11,867 nucleotides of DNA from JBBSWB01 sp038046465 (GCA_038046465.1 JBBSWB010000069.1:1-11867), one strand, 5' to 3'; positions 1 to 5,797 are shown, counted from the first letter of the stretch. Numbers and translations: made by a program. The notes: generated from the sequence alone by a model not told the origin.

Positions 1-26
1 CTGTACTCGAGAATATAGATTAAATC

Positions 27-44
27 ACTTCAGAATACTGAAGT
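27..44. other. Small perfect hairpin near left edge
   Basis: ACTTCAG (27-33) and CTGAAGT (38-44) form a perfect 7-bp stem around the 4-base loop AATA. No T-run follows on either strand, so it is not a convincing terminator. It could end an upstream transcript, be an operator, or be chance in AT-rich sequence. It lies 21 bases before the structured element that starts at 66. Confidence 0.3.
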
Positions 45-65
45 ATTACGGAAATGAAAAAATAT

Positions 66-188
66 AAAAAGTCGCCGCCTAGGCCAAGAGGCGAAGTAAG
101 ACCCTTGGTTCGTAAGACGAATTAGTAGGTGCTCTCTTACGATTAACATAAATAAGAGCACGAACTGCGCGGCCAAGGCGACTTTTTT
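66..188. ncRNA. Structured element copy 1, candidate ncRNA or small mobile element
   Basis: The ends are a perfect 11-bp inverted repeat, AAAAAGTCGCC (66-76) with GGCGACTTTTT (177-187). After a 3-base 5' bulge (GCC, 77-79) a second stem, TAGGCC (80-85) with GGCCAA (171-176), continues with one A-A mismatch. Inside are a short hairpin TTCGT/ACGAA (109-113 with 117-121, loop AAG) and a 7-bp hairpin GTGCTCT/AGAGCAC (129-135 with 155-161). The element is clearly more GC-rich than its flanks, has no ORF, and is homologous, in inverted orientation, to 2875-3022. It does not match tRNA, 5S rRNA, RNase P RNA or SRP RNA as I know them. The terminal stem ends in a T-run on both strands, so either strand could be transcribed and terminate there. 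The strand is unresolved; a non-autonomous transposon-like repeat is the main alternative. Confidence 0.55.
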
Positions 189-223
189 AAGAGATTTAGG
201 ACAGAGCCTCAGCGGCCGTTAGA

Positions 224-231
224 TTTATATA
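224..231 (+). promoter_or_regulatory. TATA box for the isochorismatase-like gene
   Basis: TTTATATA lies about 29 bases before the ATG at 257, so transcription should begin at or next to the start codon (leaderless). Read on the minus strand the same site (TATATAAA) faces the element at 66-188 and could drive it leftward. Confidence 0.55.
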
Positions 232-256
232 ATTGATAATTAGTATTAAATTACTT

Positions 257-814
257 ATGAAGTACGCATTAGTCATAATCGATATGTTAAACGATTTCTT
301 TGACAGAAACCCACGTTTAAAGAAATTGAAAAAAGCACTTTGTAAAAATTCCAATGAATTAATCAGGTTTGCTAGACAAAAAAAAGTACCTGTTATTTGG
401 ATAAGACAAGAATTTAAATCTGATTTATCAGATGCTTTTTTGATTATGAGGAAGAAGAAGGAGTCAATTACAATTAAAGGAACAAAGGGTTGTAAAGTTC
501 TTGAGGAATTAAATAGAAACAAGAACGATAAAATTATTATTAAAAAAAGATACAGTGCTTTTTTCAAGACATCTCTAAATACTTATTTAAGAAACAGGAA
601 AATTGACACCTTAATCTTACTTGGTATTAATACACATGCATGTGTTAGAACAACAGCTATCGATGCATACCAAAATGACTACGAAATAATAATTGCAAAA
701 GATTGCGTAAATTCTTGGGATAAAGATCATCATAAAATAACCCTTGAATATCTAAAAGGAGCTATGGGAATAGAAATTTTCTCAAATAATCAAATTAAAA
801 GAAAAATACGATAA
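257..814 (+). CDS. Isochorismatase-like cysteine hydrolase
   Basis: A 185-residue cytosolic enzyme of the isochorismatase-like/nicotinamidase fold. The triad positions are visible: Asp9 in VIIDMLNDFF, Lys96 in the KKRYSAFF segment, and Cys129 in GINTHACVRTTAIDAY, which also holds the typical turn before the nucleophile. Length is normal for a single-domain member. The family hydrolyses amide, ester or vinyl-ether bonds (nicotinamide, ureidoacrylate, isochorismate and others), and the substrate cannot be told from sequence; nicotinamidase activity for NAD salvage is only one option. I start at ATG 257 (MKYALVIID) rather than ATG 233, because Asp9 then sits at its normal distance from the N-terminus and a TATA box at 224-231 makes 257 a leaderless start. 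The gene stands alone; the next gene has its own TATA box. Confidence 0.85.
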   Translation: MKYALVIIDMLNDFFDRNPRLKKLKKALCKNSNELIRFARQKKVPVIWIRQEFKSDLSDAFLIMRKKKESITIKGTKGCKVLEELNRNKNDKIIIKKRYSAFFKTSLNTYLRNRKIDTLILLGINTHACVRTTAIDAYQNDYEIIIAKDCVNSWDKDHHKITLEYLKGAMGIEIFSNNQIKRKIR

Positions 815-837
815 AGTTTATTCGCAAAAAAGCAATA

Positions 838-847
838 TCTTAATATA
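838..847 (+). promoter_or_regulatory. TATA box for the prepilin peptidase gene
   Basis: TCTTAATATA centred near 843 is about 27 bases before ATG 870 and no Shine-Dalgarno sequence lies between, consistent with a leaderless transcript. Confidence 0.45.
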
Positions 848-869
848 GACAGATTATTTACTTTACTGT

Positions 870-1709
870 ATGCTGGAGATTATTTTAATTACTGTGGCTT
901 TAGTTGCTTTGGTTTTAGCGTCATATGCAGATTTAACTACTAAAGAAGTGCCCGATTGGCTTAATTATGCCCTGATCTTTGCTGCTTTAGGTATCCGAAT
1001 CATTTTTTCATTTCAGTTAGGATGGTATATTCTTCTTAGCGGGCTATTAGGCTTGGCAGTATTTTTTCTGTTAGGGTTATTATTTTATCGGGCTAATCAA
1101 TGGGGTGGCGGAGACAGTAAATTATTGATGGGTATGGGCGCAGTGATTGGTTTTACTCTTCCTATCGATGCTTCCAGTATGAATCTGGTTTGGTTTTTCT
1201 TTTCAGTATTATTCTTAGGCTCGATTTACGGCTTGATTTGGATGATGATTATTGCTATCAAGAAAAAAGAATTTTTTATGGTTGAATTCAAAAAAGAAAT
1301 TAACAAATATAAAAAATTTCATGTCGGTTTATGGGTTTTGTCTATATTTTTTATCTTCTTGGGCCTTTTTTCTAACTTTTTTTGGTTTCTAGCTTTATTC
1401 CCCGCAGCAATATATTATTTATTATTATTTGTAAATGCTGTAGAGAAAAACTGTTTTATTTCTGAAGTCAAGATAAGCCAGCTAAGTGAAGGCGACTGGT
1501 TAGCAGAAAAGGTAGTTAGAAACGAAAGAACCCTCTTAAAGAAAAAGACTTTAAGCAGAAAGGACATAGATAAATTATATCAAGAAAGAATAGCTAATGT
1601 AAAAATAAAAGAAGGTATCCCTTTCATACCCAGTTTTCTGTTTGCGTATTTATTAGTTACCTTCGGCAGCAGTATCTTTACCTGGCTAATGGGACAAGTG
1701 TTTGGGTAA
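870..1709 (+). CDS. Archaeal A24-family prepilin/preflagellin peptidase
   Basis: A 279-residue polytopic membrane aspartyl protease. The two catalytic aspartates are visible: Asp21 in SYADLTTKEVPDW after the first membrane segment, and Asp82 in the GGGD motif of WGGGDSKLL (family motif GxGD). About six hydrophobic segments follow the family pattern. The soluble part (about residues 195-252, EGDWLAEKVV to the GIPFIPSF segment) followed by a last membrane helix resembles the C-terminal extension of archaeal A24 peptidases. Enzymes of this family cut the short N-terminal leader of pilin-like proteins on the cytoplasmic face so they can assemble into filaments. Two plausible substrates are nearby, at 3108 and 9417. 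No assembly ATPase or platform protein is in the window. The gene is convergent with the minus-strand pair that ends at 1740. Confidence 0.9.
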   Translation: MLEIILITVALVALVLASYADLTTKEVPDWLNYALIFAALGIRIIFSFQLGWYILLSGLLGLAVFFLLGLLFYRANQWGGGDSKLLMGMGAVIGFTLPIDASSMNLVWFFFSVLFLGSIYGLIWMMIIAIKKKEFFMVEFKKEINKYKKFHVGLWVLSIFFIFLGLFSNFFWFLALFPAAIYYLLLFVNAVEKNCFISEVKISQLSEGDWLAEKVVRNERTLLKKKTLSRKDIDKLYQERIANVKIKEGIPFIPSFLFAYLLVTFGSSIFTWLMGQVFG

Positions 1710-1729
1710 AAGAAAATAAAATATATTAA

Positions 1730-1747
1730 AAAAATAAATTTATTTTT
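1730..1747. terminator. A/T palindrome between convergent genes, likely two-way terminator
   Basis: An 18-bp perfect palindrome, AAAAATAAATTTATTTTT, fills the gap between two convergent stop codons (TAA ending at 1709; TAA at 1742-1740 on the minus strand). It gives a T-run on both strands, which suits archaeal intrinsic termination in both directions. Confidence 0.5.
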
Positions 1748-2066
1748 GCGAATCTTTTGGTGCAAAGAGTAGAACCGTGTGGTAGCCTTGTTCAACTCGG
1801 TGTACATTCCATCCTGCAGCTTCGTATTTTTCTACAACTGCTAAGACTGCTGCTTCAGGAATAACTTTTTCTCCGTAAGTGGCTGGTTTAGTTATAATAG
1901 AGTAACCCACCAACCCAAGTTGACCTATTCTATCCGCTAAGGACAGTAAATGTTCTTCTATTTTACCATCTAATTCTTGTACTTGTCTCTCAAAGGCAGA
2001 TCTCTGTTTTTCTGCTGCTTTTTGCTCTAATTCGCTTGGTTTAATGGTTATGTTTAGTTCCTCCAA
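1740..2066 (-). CDS. Unknown small protein, tandem paralogue B (non-canonical start)
   Basis: About 103-108 residues of unrecognised function, clearly paralogous to the upstream gene at 2073-2372: both begin TIKPSELEQ, continue with a charged helix likely to form a coiled coil, then share LL..ADRI, a YSI..K segment, a (V/I)PEA.V motif and AGW near the end. No signal peptide, membrane segment or cysteines, so probably cytosolic. The start is odd. The coordinates given begin at TTG (2066-2064), but that codon overlaps the GGAGG Shine-Dalgarno (2064-2060). Aligned with the sister gene, the ancestral start falls at 2051-2049, where the codon is ATA instead of ATG. Translation may use ATA, use the TTG, or be much reduced. 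Only about 8 bases separate it from the sister gene, so they are cotranscribed. Confidence 0.6.
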   Translation of the reverse strand: MEELNITIKPSELEQKAAEKQRSAFERQVQELDGKIEEHLLSLADRIGQLGLVGYSIITKPATYGEKVIPEAAVLAVVEKYEAAGWNVHRVEQGYHTVLLFAPKDSQK

Positions 2067-2072
2067 AATAAT

Positions 2073-2372
2073 TTATATTCGCTGAAAAAACAAAATTGTT
2101 TGATTGTATTGTTCTCTGGTAATTACTTCCCATCCTGCATCTTTATATATTTTTACTACTTCTGAAACTACTGCTTCAGGAACGACTTCAGCCCCATATT
2201 GAGGGAGTTTAGTTCTAATTGAATATTCTGCTCGTCCACTCTGTTTTATCCTGTCTGCAAAAAAAAGTAAGTGTGCATCTATTTCAGTCTCTAGTTTAGT
2301 TACTCTTTTTTTAAAATCAACGTTTTCCTGTTCTTTGGCTCTTTGTTCTAATTCGCTTGGCTTAATTGTCAT
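2073..2372 (-). CDS. Unknown small protein, tandem paralogue A
   Basis: A 99-residue protein I cannot assign to a family. It has a charged, heptad-like helix in roughly residues 5-45 and a small alpha/beta C-terminal part (YSIRTK, VVPEAVVSEVVKIYKDAGWEV, then a beta-like QTILFF end). No signal peptide, transmembrane helix or cysteine is visible. Start ATG 2372 is well supported: GGAGG (2385-2381) sits 8 bases upstream and a TATA box at 2424-2415 would start transcription about 20 bases before the ATG. It is the first gene of a two-gene unit with its paralogue and is divergent from 2510. The pairing of a coiled coil with a small globular domain suggests an oligomeric binding or regulatory protein, but that is inference only. 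Confidence 0.75.
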   Translation of the reverse strand: MTIKPSELEQRAKEQENVDFKKRVTKLETEIDAHLLFFADRIKQSGRAEYSIRTKLPQYGAEVVPEAVVSEVVKIYKDAGWEVITREQYNQTILFFQRI

Positions 2373-2414
2373 GTTTAGTTCCTCCTACCTTTAATCATGA
2401 AATTTGGGGTTTTG

Positions 2415-2424
2415 GTTTATATAG
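2415..2424 (-). promoter_or_regulatory. TATA box for the tandem small-protein pair
   Basis: On the minus strand this reads CTATATAAAC, centred about 48 bases before ATG 2372. A start site 25 bases on (near 2394) leaves a leader of about 20 bases that contains the GGAGG ribosome binding site. Confidence 0.5.
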
Positions 2425-2445
2425 TTTATGGATTTATAAAGAAGA

Positions 2446-2455
2446 TTTATAAATA
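2446..2455 (+). promoter_or_regulatory. TATA box for the 2510 gene
   Basis: TTTATAAATA centred near 2450 predicts a transcription start near 2477, inside the (TAA)7 tract. A second TATA-like site (ATTTATAAA, 2432-2440) lies just upstream, so two start sites are possible. Confidence 0.5.
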
Positions 2456-2471
2456 AACACCCAAAAAGAGT

Positions 2472-2493
2472 TAATAATAATAATAATAATAAT
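2472..2493 (+). repeat. (TAA)7 microsatellite in promoter/leader
   Basis: Seven perfect TAA units followed by one T, placed between the TATA box and the ribosome binding site GAGGT (2497-2501) of the membrane protein gene at 2510. Changes in unit number by replication slippage would alter the leader or promoter spacing rather than the reading frame. Confidence 0.8.
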
Positions 2494-2509
2494 CGCGAGG
2501 TAAATTAAA

Positions 2510-2827
2510 ATGGATCGAGAAAACGTTTCTTTTTGGGCAGGTTGTTTTTTTGGCGGTTTAGCTGGAATTGCGGTTGGCGCAGGAGTTGTAGATGCTTTTA
2601 GTAATAGTCGAATAGAAGAAGCACGAATCTTTCCTCGCGGAGATCAGCCAGCAGTAATAAGGATTTATAATGGTGGAACGGATCAAATCTTAATTGAATC
2701 CAAAAAAAGCGCTGATGGAAAAAGCAATTACATGCCTTTAGAAACTTATTTAAGCCAAATTCAACCTTATTCCAACCGAATTGAAGAAGAAAAAAAGATA
2801 AAAGACCTAGTTGGCGGGAATTTATAG
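2510..2827 (+). CDS. Small single-TM protein of unknown function
   Basis: A 105-residue protein with one glycine-rich membrane segment near residues 8-30 (several GxxxG/small-residue pairs that favour helix packing), followed by a soluble tail of about 75 residues with a short beta-rich part (AVIRIYN.G..QILIESK) and a charged C-terminus. No cleavage site is evident, so I read it as an anchored protein; the orientation is uncertain. ATG 2510 is preceded by GAGGT at 8 bases. I do not recognise the family. It is divergent from the small-protein pair and is followed by a 280-base gap with structured element copy 2, so it is probably monocistronic. Confidence 0.7.
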   Translation: MDRENVSFWAGCFFGGLAGIAVGAGVVDAFSNSRIEEARIFPRGDQPAVIRIYNGGTDQILIESKKSADGKSNYMPLETYLSQIQPYSNRIEEEKKIKDLVGGNL

Positions 2828-2854
2828 GTTAGAGCTAAATAAACCTTAAGTAAT

Positions 2855-2868
2855 AGCCAAATTTACCG
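2855..2868 (+). repeat. Direct repeat, left copy, beside structured element 2
   Basis: AGCCAAATTTACCG, identical to 3023-3036 on the other side of the structured element. Six bases (GTTCTG) separate it from the element's inverted repeat. It could be a target-site duplication or a pair of protein binding sites. Confidence 0.7.
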
Positions 2869-2874
2869 GTTCTG

Positions 2875-3022
2875 TAGAAAAAGTCTAGGCCTTTCACTCG
2901 TTCAGTTCTAAACAGTGCAATTTTTAAGAAAAAAGAACCCGTTTAAAGAGGGAACTGAACTACCAATAGATCTTACGAATCGAAGTTACTCGTTCAAATC
3001 TTGGCCTAGACGACTTTTTCTA
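2875..3022. ncRNA. Structured element copy 2, inverted homologue of 66-188
   Basis: Ends are an 11-bp perfect inverted repeat, TAGAAAAAGTC (2875-2885) with GACTTTTTCTA (3012-3022). The alternative GTCTAGGCC (2883-2891) with GGCCTAGAC (3003-3011) pairs for 9 bp, giving the same stem-bulge-stem plan as copy 1. A central hairpin GTTCAGTTC/GAACTGAAC (2900-2908 with 2952-2960) is a perfect 9-bp stem. Aligned on its reverse complement it shares with copy 1 the blocks AAAAAGTCG, CTAGGCCAAGA, TTCGTAAGA and ATT.GTAG, while the main hairpin differs in sequence but keeps its position and stem. Sequence changed while a stem was kept, which favours a functional RNA. On the minus strand, AATATAAAAAG (3051-3041) lies about 27 bases before the element's edge, so transcription leftward from its exact end is plausible. 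No ORF lies inside. Confidence 0.6.
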
Positions 3023-3036
3023 AGCCAAATTTACCG
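3023..3036 (+). repeat. Direct repeat, right copy, beside structured element 2
   Basis: Second AGCCAAATTTACCG, abutting the right inverted-repeat end of the element with no gap. The match to 2855-2868 is exact over 14 bases and stops there. Confidence 0.7.
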
Positions 3037-3041
3037 ATAGC

Positions 3042-3052
3042 TTTTTATATTA
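3042..3052 (+). promoter_or_regulatory. TATA box for the pilin-like operon
   Basis: TTTTTATATTA would start transcription near 3073 and give a leader of about 35 bases that contains the GAGGTG ribosome binding site at 3097-3102. A second AT-rich candidate is at 3063-3072. The site may also work leftward for the element at 2875-3022. Confidence 0.4.
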
Positions 3053-3107
3053 AAAAAGAATGTCTATATCTAGTATAGTTTAGCGCAGTAAAAAAAGAGG
3101 TGTAATA

Positions 3108-3680
3108 ATGAAAAAAGGTTCATTAAGCTTATCTATAGAAGTTATTATAATTGTAGTTATTGCTTTTGTTGTTCTGGGCCTAGGATTGGGATTTGTTAAA
3201 AATACATTTAAAGACATTGGCAGTACAACTAAAGAAGTTCAGGCTAAAATTAAAGAGCAAATTTTAGAAGATTTACGGACTTCCGGTAAAAAATTATCTA
3301 TTTCTTCCCAAATTCAGCTAGAAAGGGGCAGTGAAATTATTGAAAATGTAGGGATAGTTAATATCGAATTAGGTGAAAAAGCTTTTGGGGTTAATATTGA
3401 ATATGTAAAGAAACAAAAACCCGATGGAAGCACGGTAGCTGCACCAGAAGGTGCGGATGAGATATCCTTCTTTTACAGTGATGCAGTCGATAAAAAATTA
3501 TCGCCTACGGCAGGTGATGTCATTCCTTTAACTATTTCAGCAAAAAGTTCAGCGGCAGGAAATTATCTGTATAAAGTTAATGTGTTAGCAGAAACCGTTC
3601 CTGGCGCTTGTGCACAAGGACTAGAGACTCCGGGCTGTGAATTATATGATACCCGAAGTTTCTTTGTAAGAGTTTCATAA
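3108..3680 (+). CDS. Pilin-like protein with short class III-type signal
   Basis: A 190-residue exported protein. The N-terminus KKG followed by SLSLSIE and an unbroken hydrophobic run to about residue 29 is the layout of archaeal type IV pilin-like proteins, whose leader is cut just after the glycine by an A24 peptidase such as the one at 870. The remainder looks like one beta-rich extracellular domain, with two cysteines near the C-terminus (PGACAQ and PGCELY) that may form a disulfide. It has the same plan as the protein at 9417 (helix, charged linker, beta domain ending in F.V.V). ATG 3108 has GAGGTG 5 bases upstream. The next gene follows after 10 bases, so the two form an operon. It could be a minor pilin or a membrane-anchored adhesin rather than a bulk filament subunit. 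Confidence 0.75.
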   Translation: MKKGSLSLSIEVIIIVVIAFVVLGLGLGFVKNTFKDIGSTTKEVQAKIKEQILEDLRTSGKKLSISSQIQLERGSEIIENVGIVNIELGEKAFGVNIEYVKKQKPDGSTVAAPEGADEISFFYSDAVDKKLSPTAGDVIPLTISAKSSAAGNYLYKVNVLAETVPGACAQGLETPGCELYDTRSFFVRVS

Positions 3681-3690
3681 GGTGATCAAG

Positions 3691-3936
3691 ATGGCTAAAC
3701 TATTAAGAAGATTAGGAACCGGAAAGAAAAAAATGACTGAGGACCAAGAATTTCAAATCATGAAAATGGTTTTAGACAAATTTTTATGGCTTGGATTTAT
3801 TGTAATGGGCTGGGGAATGTACGAGTCTCTAAGTGAAGCTAGTATCTTGGCCGGCTTATGGTATATGGTTGCTGGAGCAGCTTTACTGCTAATCTTTATG
3901 GCTTTTATCATTAAAGAATACGAAATTTGGAAATAA
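3691..3936 (+). CDS. Small two-TM membrane protein, downstream of pilin-like gene
   Basis: An 81-residue protein with a basic N-terminus (about 14 residues rich in Lys/Arg), a short acidic helix, and two membrane segments near residues 31-46 and 52-74, ending in a charged tail. Both termini are probably cytoplasmic by the positive-inside rule. I start at ATG 3691 because AGGTGAT (3680-3686) is a good ribosome binding site at normal spacing; the GTG at 3682 lies inside that site and is unlikely. Only 10 bases separate it from the pilin-like gene, so translation is probably coupled. The family is unknown to me; a chaperone or membrane partner of the pilin-like protein is an inference from position only. 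Confidence 0.7.
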   Translation: MAKLLRRLGTGKKKMTEDQEFQIMKMVLDKFLWLGFIVMGWGMYESLSEASILAGLWYMVAGAALLLIFMAFIIKEYEIWK

Positions 3937-3937
3937 G

Positions 3938-3976
3938 CTTTTTTAAAGTTTATTTTTTATCATTTATTTTTTACTT
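3938..3976 (+). terminator. T-rich tract after the pilin-like operon
   Basis: Several T-runs (six Ts each at 3940, 3953 and 3967, approximately) follow the stop codon within 40 bases without a stem, the usual form of archaeal intrinsic termination. The next gene has its own TATA box at 4031. Confidence 0.45.
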
Positions 3977-4030
3977 TATTTGACTATATAATTATATTAA
4001 TTTATATGGTTATATTATATTCTCTAAATC

Positions 4031-4038
4031 TTTATATA
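4031..4038 (+). promoter_or_regulatory. TATA box for the ClpX-like gene
   Basis: TTTATATA is about 26 bases before the GTG at 4061, with no ribosome binding site between, indicating a leaderless transcript that starts at a GTG codon. Confidence 0.55.
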
Positions 4039-4060
4039 CACATTTACAGTAACTTTCTTT

Positions 4061-5797
4061 GTGAAGCCGGACCTAGAATCTGTTTTAAAATACCTTCCTT
4101 GGACCCAAAAAAGTAAATGGGCTTTTACGGCAACAACCAATGAAGAAATAATTAAAGTAGAATCCCCTTTTTATGTAGTATCTGGTCGGATTATTGATAA
4201 ATCTTTTCAGATTGGAATTTACACTCCTACTGATGGTCTAATCTATATCCCTATTGGCCTTTCCCAAACCCAGTTTCACGACACGGCTTATTACCGCTAT
4301 GACCATGCTTATCAATGGAAAAAGGAAGATGAGAAAAGAGATGTTGTTTATCTCCCTTTACGCAAAAGTAGTATTCGCCAAGACTTAGTTCGTGAAAACA
4401 AAGCCATTTCCGGTTCTCCTTGTTTTATTTACGCAATTAATGGAACAAAGTATCCTTTTCCATTAGTTATTCTTGATGAAAATAATGATGAAGGGATGCG
4501 TAGCCAGATTTTTTATAGAGCTGCTAATAAAAGTTTGAGTGTTTATGTTAGTTCTCCGGTTGAATCTGAAGCATCTTTCCGAGCACATCTGCGAAGTTTA
4601 GAAAAAAGAGTGTATAGTTTTACTGCTCATAAACTTAGTGATGAAGAGATAATCGTTAAACATATTAAAATAGAAAAACCGGCTGAGTTAGCAAGAATAA
4701 CTGGCGGAGATTCAACTGACCCTGTATCAAAAAAACCAGAAGACTTAATCGATTGGAATGAACCTAGCTCTATTAAAGCATACTTAGATAGATCAGTTAT
4801 TGGCCAGCATGCGGCTAAAAAAACGTTAGCGATTGCTTTTTCTAATTATATGGCCGAGATAGAAACCAAACAATCTTTACCCCGAGGACATGTAATGCTG
4901 GTGGGCCCAACCGGTTCGGGAAAGACTATGATGATTTCGTTATTAGCTAAAGCAGCAAATCTCCCCAAGGTAGTAACTAAACTTTCCATGAATACTAAAG
5001 AAGGGTATGTTGGTCAAAGTTTATCAGACAGCTGCATGCAAATTCAAGCTCAAACTTCTGAAGAAGATCCTTATGGATTAATTGTAATTGATGAAATAGA
5101 TAAAGCTGCTCCAGCTCTGAATTCTCATAATTGGGGGAATGAATTGCAGGACGAAATTATCTCTTTAGCTGAAGAAACTTCTATGAAACTTACGGTTAAT
5201 AAAGAAGGTCACCGCGAGGACCAATGGTTTAATACTAAAAATCTTTTATTTATTGCTGCCGGAGCTTTCCATGGAGAAGAAGGAATGCCTTCTATTTATG
5301 ACATCATTGCCCATCGTCTAGGCGGCGGTGGAGACCGAAAAAAAATTGGTTTTCAAACTGAAGGATCAGTTATCGATAAAGAACCTTCAAAACTATTGGA
5401 ATACTTAATCCCCGACGATTTAGTTAAATTTGGATTAAAGCCAGAATTGGTGGGAAGATTTAGTGCTCGGGCAGTTTTACAACAGTTAACTGTCGATGAC
5501 AAAGTCAGAATCTTAAACGAATCGGACAATTCTCCAATTCATTATTATCAACGACTATTCGATGTTAAAGGCTATCATCTAGAAATTAGTGAAGCCGCAA
5601 AACGGGTTATTGCAGAAGCCTGTCCGGCAGAAACTGGAGCCCGGGCTTTAAACCAAATTTGCATAGAATTATTTTCAGAAATAATTTATCAGCCAAAATC
5701 GTTTGCAACTTCTGGGGTTATTGTTGTCGATAAAGATTTGGCTAAAGAATTGATCAGTAAAACGGAAAAGTCTTCAACAGAAAGTTCCGGGGAATGA
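4061..5797 (+). CDS. ClpX-like AAA+ unfoldase with an unrelated N-terminal domain
   Basis: A 578-residue AAA+ ATPase whose C-terminal ~340 residues follow ClpX closely. Visible signatures: VIGQHAAKK (246-254), Walker A GPTGSGKT (282-289), pore loop GYVG (315-318), Walker B IVIDEIDK (341-348), sensor-1 strand ending in GAF (394-403), an IGF tripeptide (429-431) at the place of the ClpP-docking loop, LIPDDLVKFGLKPELVGR with the arginine-finger position Arg466, and sensor-2 TGARAL (525-530, Arg528). ClpX proteins bind folded substrates and thread them through the hexamer, usually into ClpP. The normal zinc-binding N-terminal domain (two CxxC pairs) is absent; instead there are about 235 residues that I cannot assign, with mixed beta-rich composition. 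The RKH-type second pore loop is also not seen. The usual archaeal systems are PAN/proteasome and LonB, so a ClpX-type protein here is unusual and suggests transfer. GTG 4061 is chosen from the TATA spacing. Confidence 0.85.
   Translation: MKPDLESVLKYLPWTQKSKWAFTATTNEEIIKVESPFYVVSGRIIDKSFQIGIYTPTDGLIYIPIGLSQTQFHDTAYYRYDHAYQWKKEDEKRDVVYLPLRKSSIRQDLVRENKAISGSPCFIYAINGTKYPFPLVILDENNDEGMRSQIFYRAANKSLSVYVSSPVESEASFRAHLRSLEKRVYSFTAHKLSDEEIIVKHIKIEKPAELARITGGDSTDPVSKKPEDLIDWNEPSSIKAYLDRSVIGQHAAKKTLAIAFSNYMAEIETKQSLPRGHVMLVGPTGSGKTMMISLLAKAANLPKVVTKLSMNTKEGYVGQSLSDSCMQIQAQTSEEDPYGLIVIDEIDKAAPALNSHNWGNELQDEIISLAEETSMKLTVNKEGHREDQWFNTKNLLFIAAGAFHGEEGMPSIYDIIAHRLGGGGDRKKIGFQTEGSVIDKEPSKLLEYLIPDDLVKFGLKPELVGRFSARAVLQQLTVDDKVRILNESDNSPIHYYQRLFDVKGYHLEISEAAKRVIAEACPAETGARALNQICIELFSEIIYQPKSFATSGVIVVDKDLAKELISKTEKSSTESSGE

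Noticed and set aside
66..188. tRNA, 5S rRNA or self-cleaving ribozyme identity for the structured element
   Set aside because: GGTTCG, CGAAC and GUC fragments are present, but no cloverleaf, 5S loop pattern or hammerhead/twister core can be laid out.
233..256. Upstream ATG for the isochorismatase-like protein
   Set aside because: Adds eight hydrophobic residues before the conserved first strand and lies too near the TATA box to be transcribed.
196..567. Minus-strand frame of 123 codons
   Set aside because: It lies opposite the isochorismatase-like gene; its product is a hydrophobic, Phe/Leu/Ile-rich artefact of the AT-rich complement.
1580..1807. Minus-strand frame overlapping the peptidase 3' end
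   Set aside because: Covers the end of two well-supported convergent genes and has no ribosome site or promoter.
2855..3036. CRISPR-like array
   Set aside because: Only two 14-base repeats, with a structured 154-base interval rather than regular spacers, and no cas genes.
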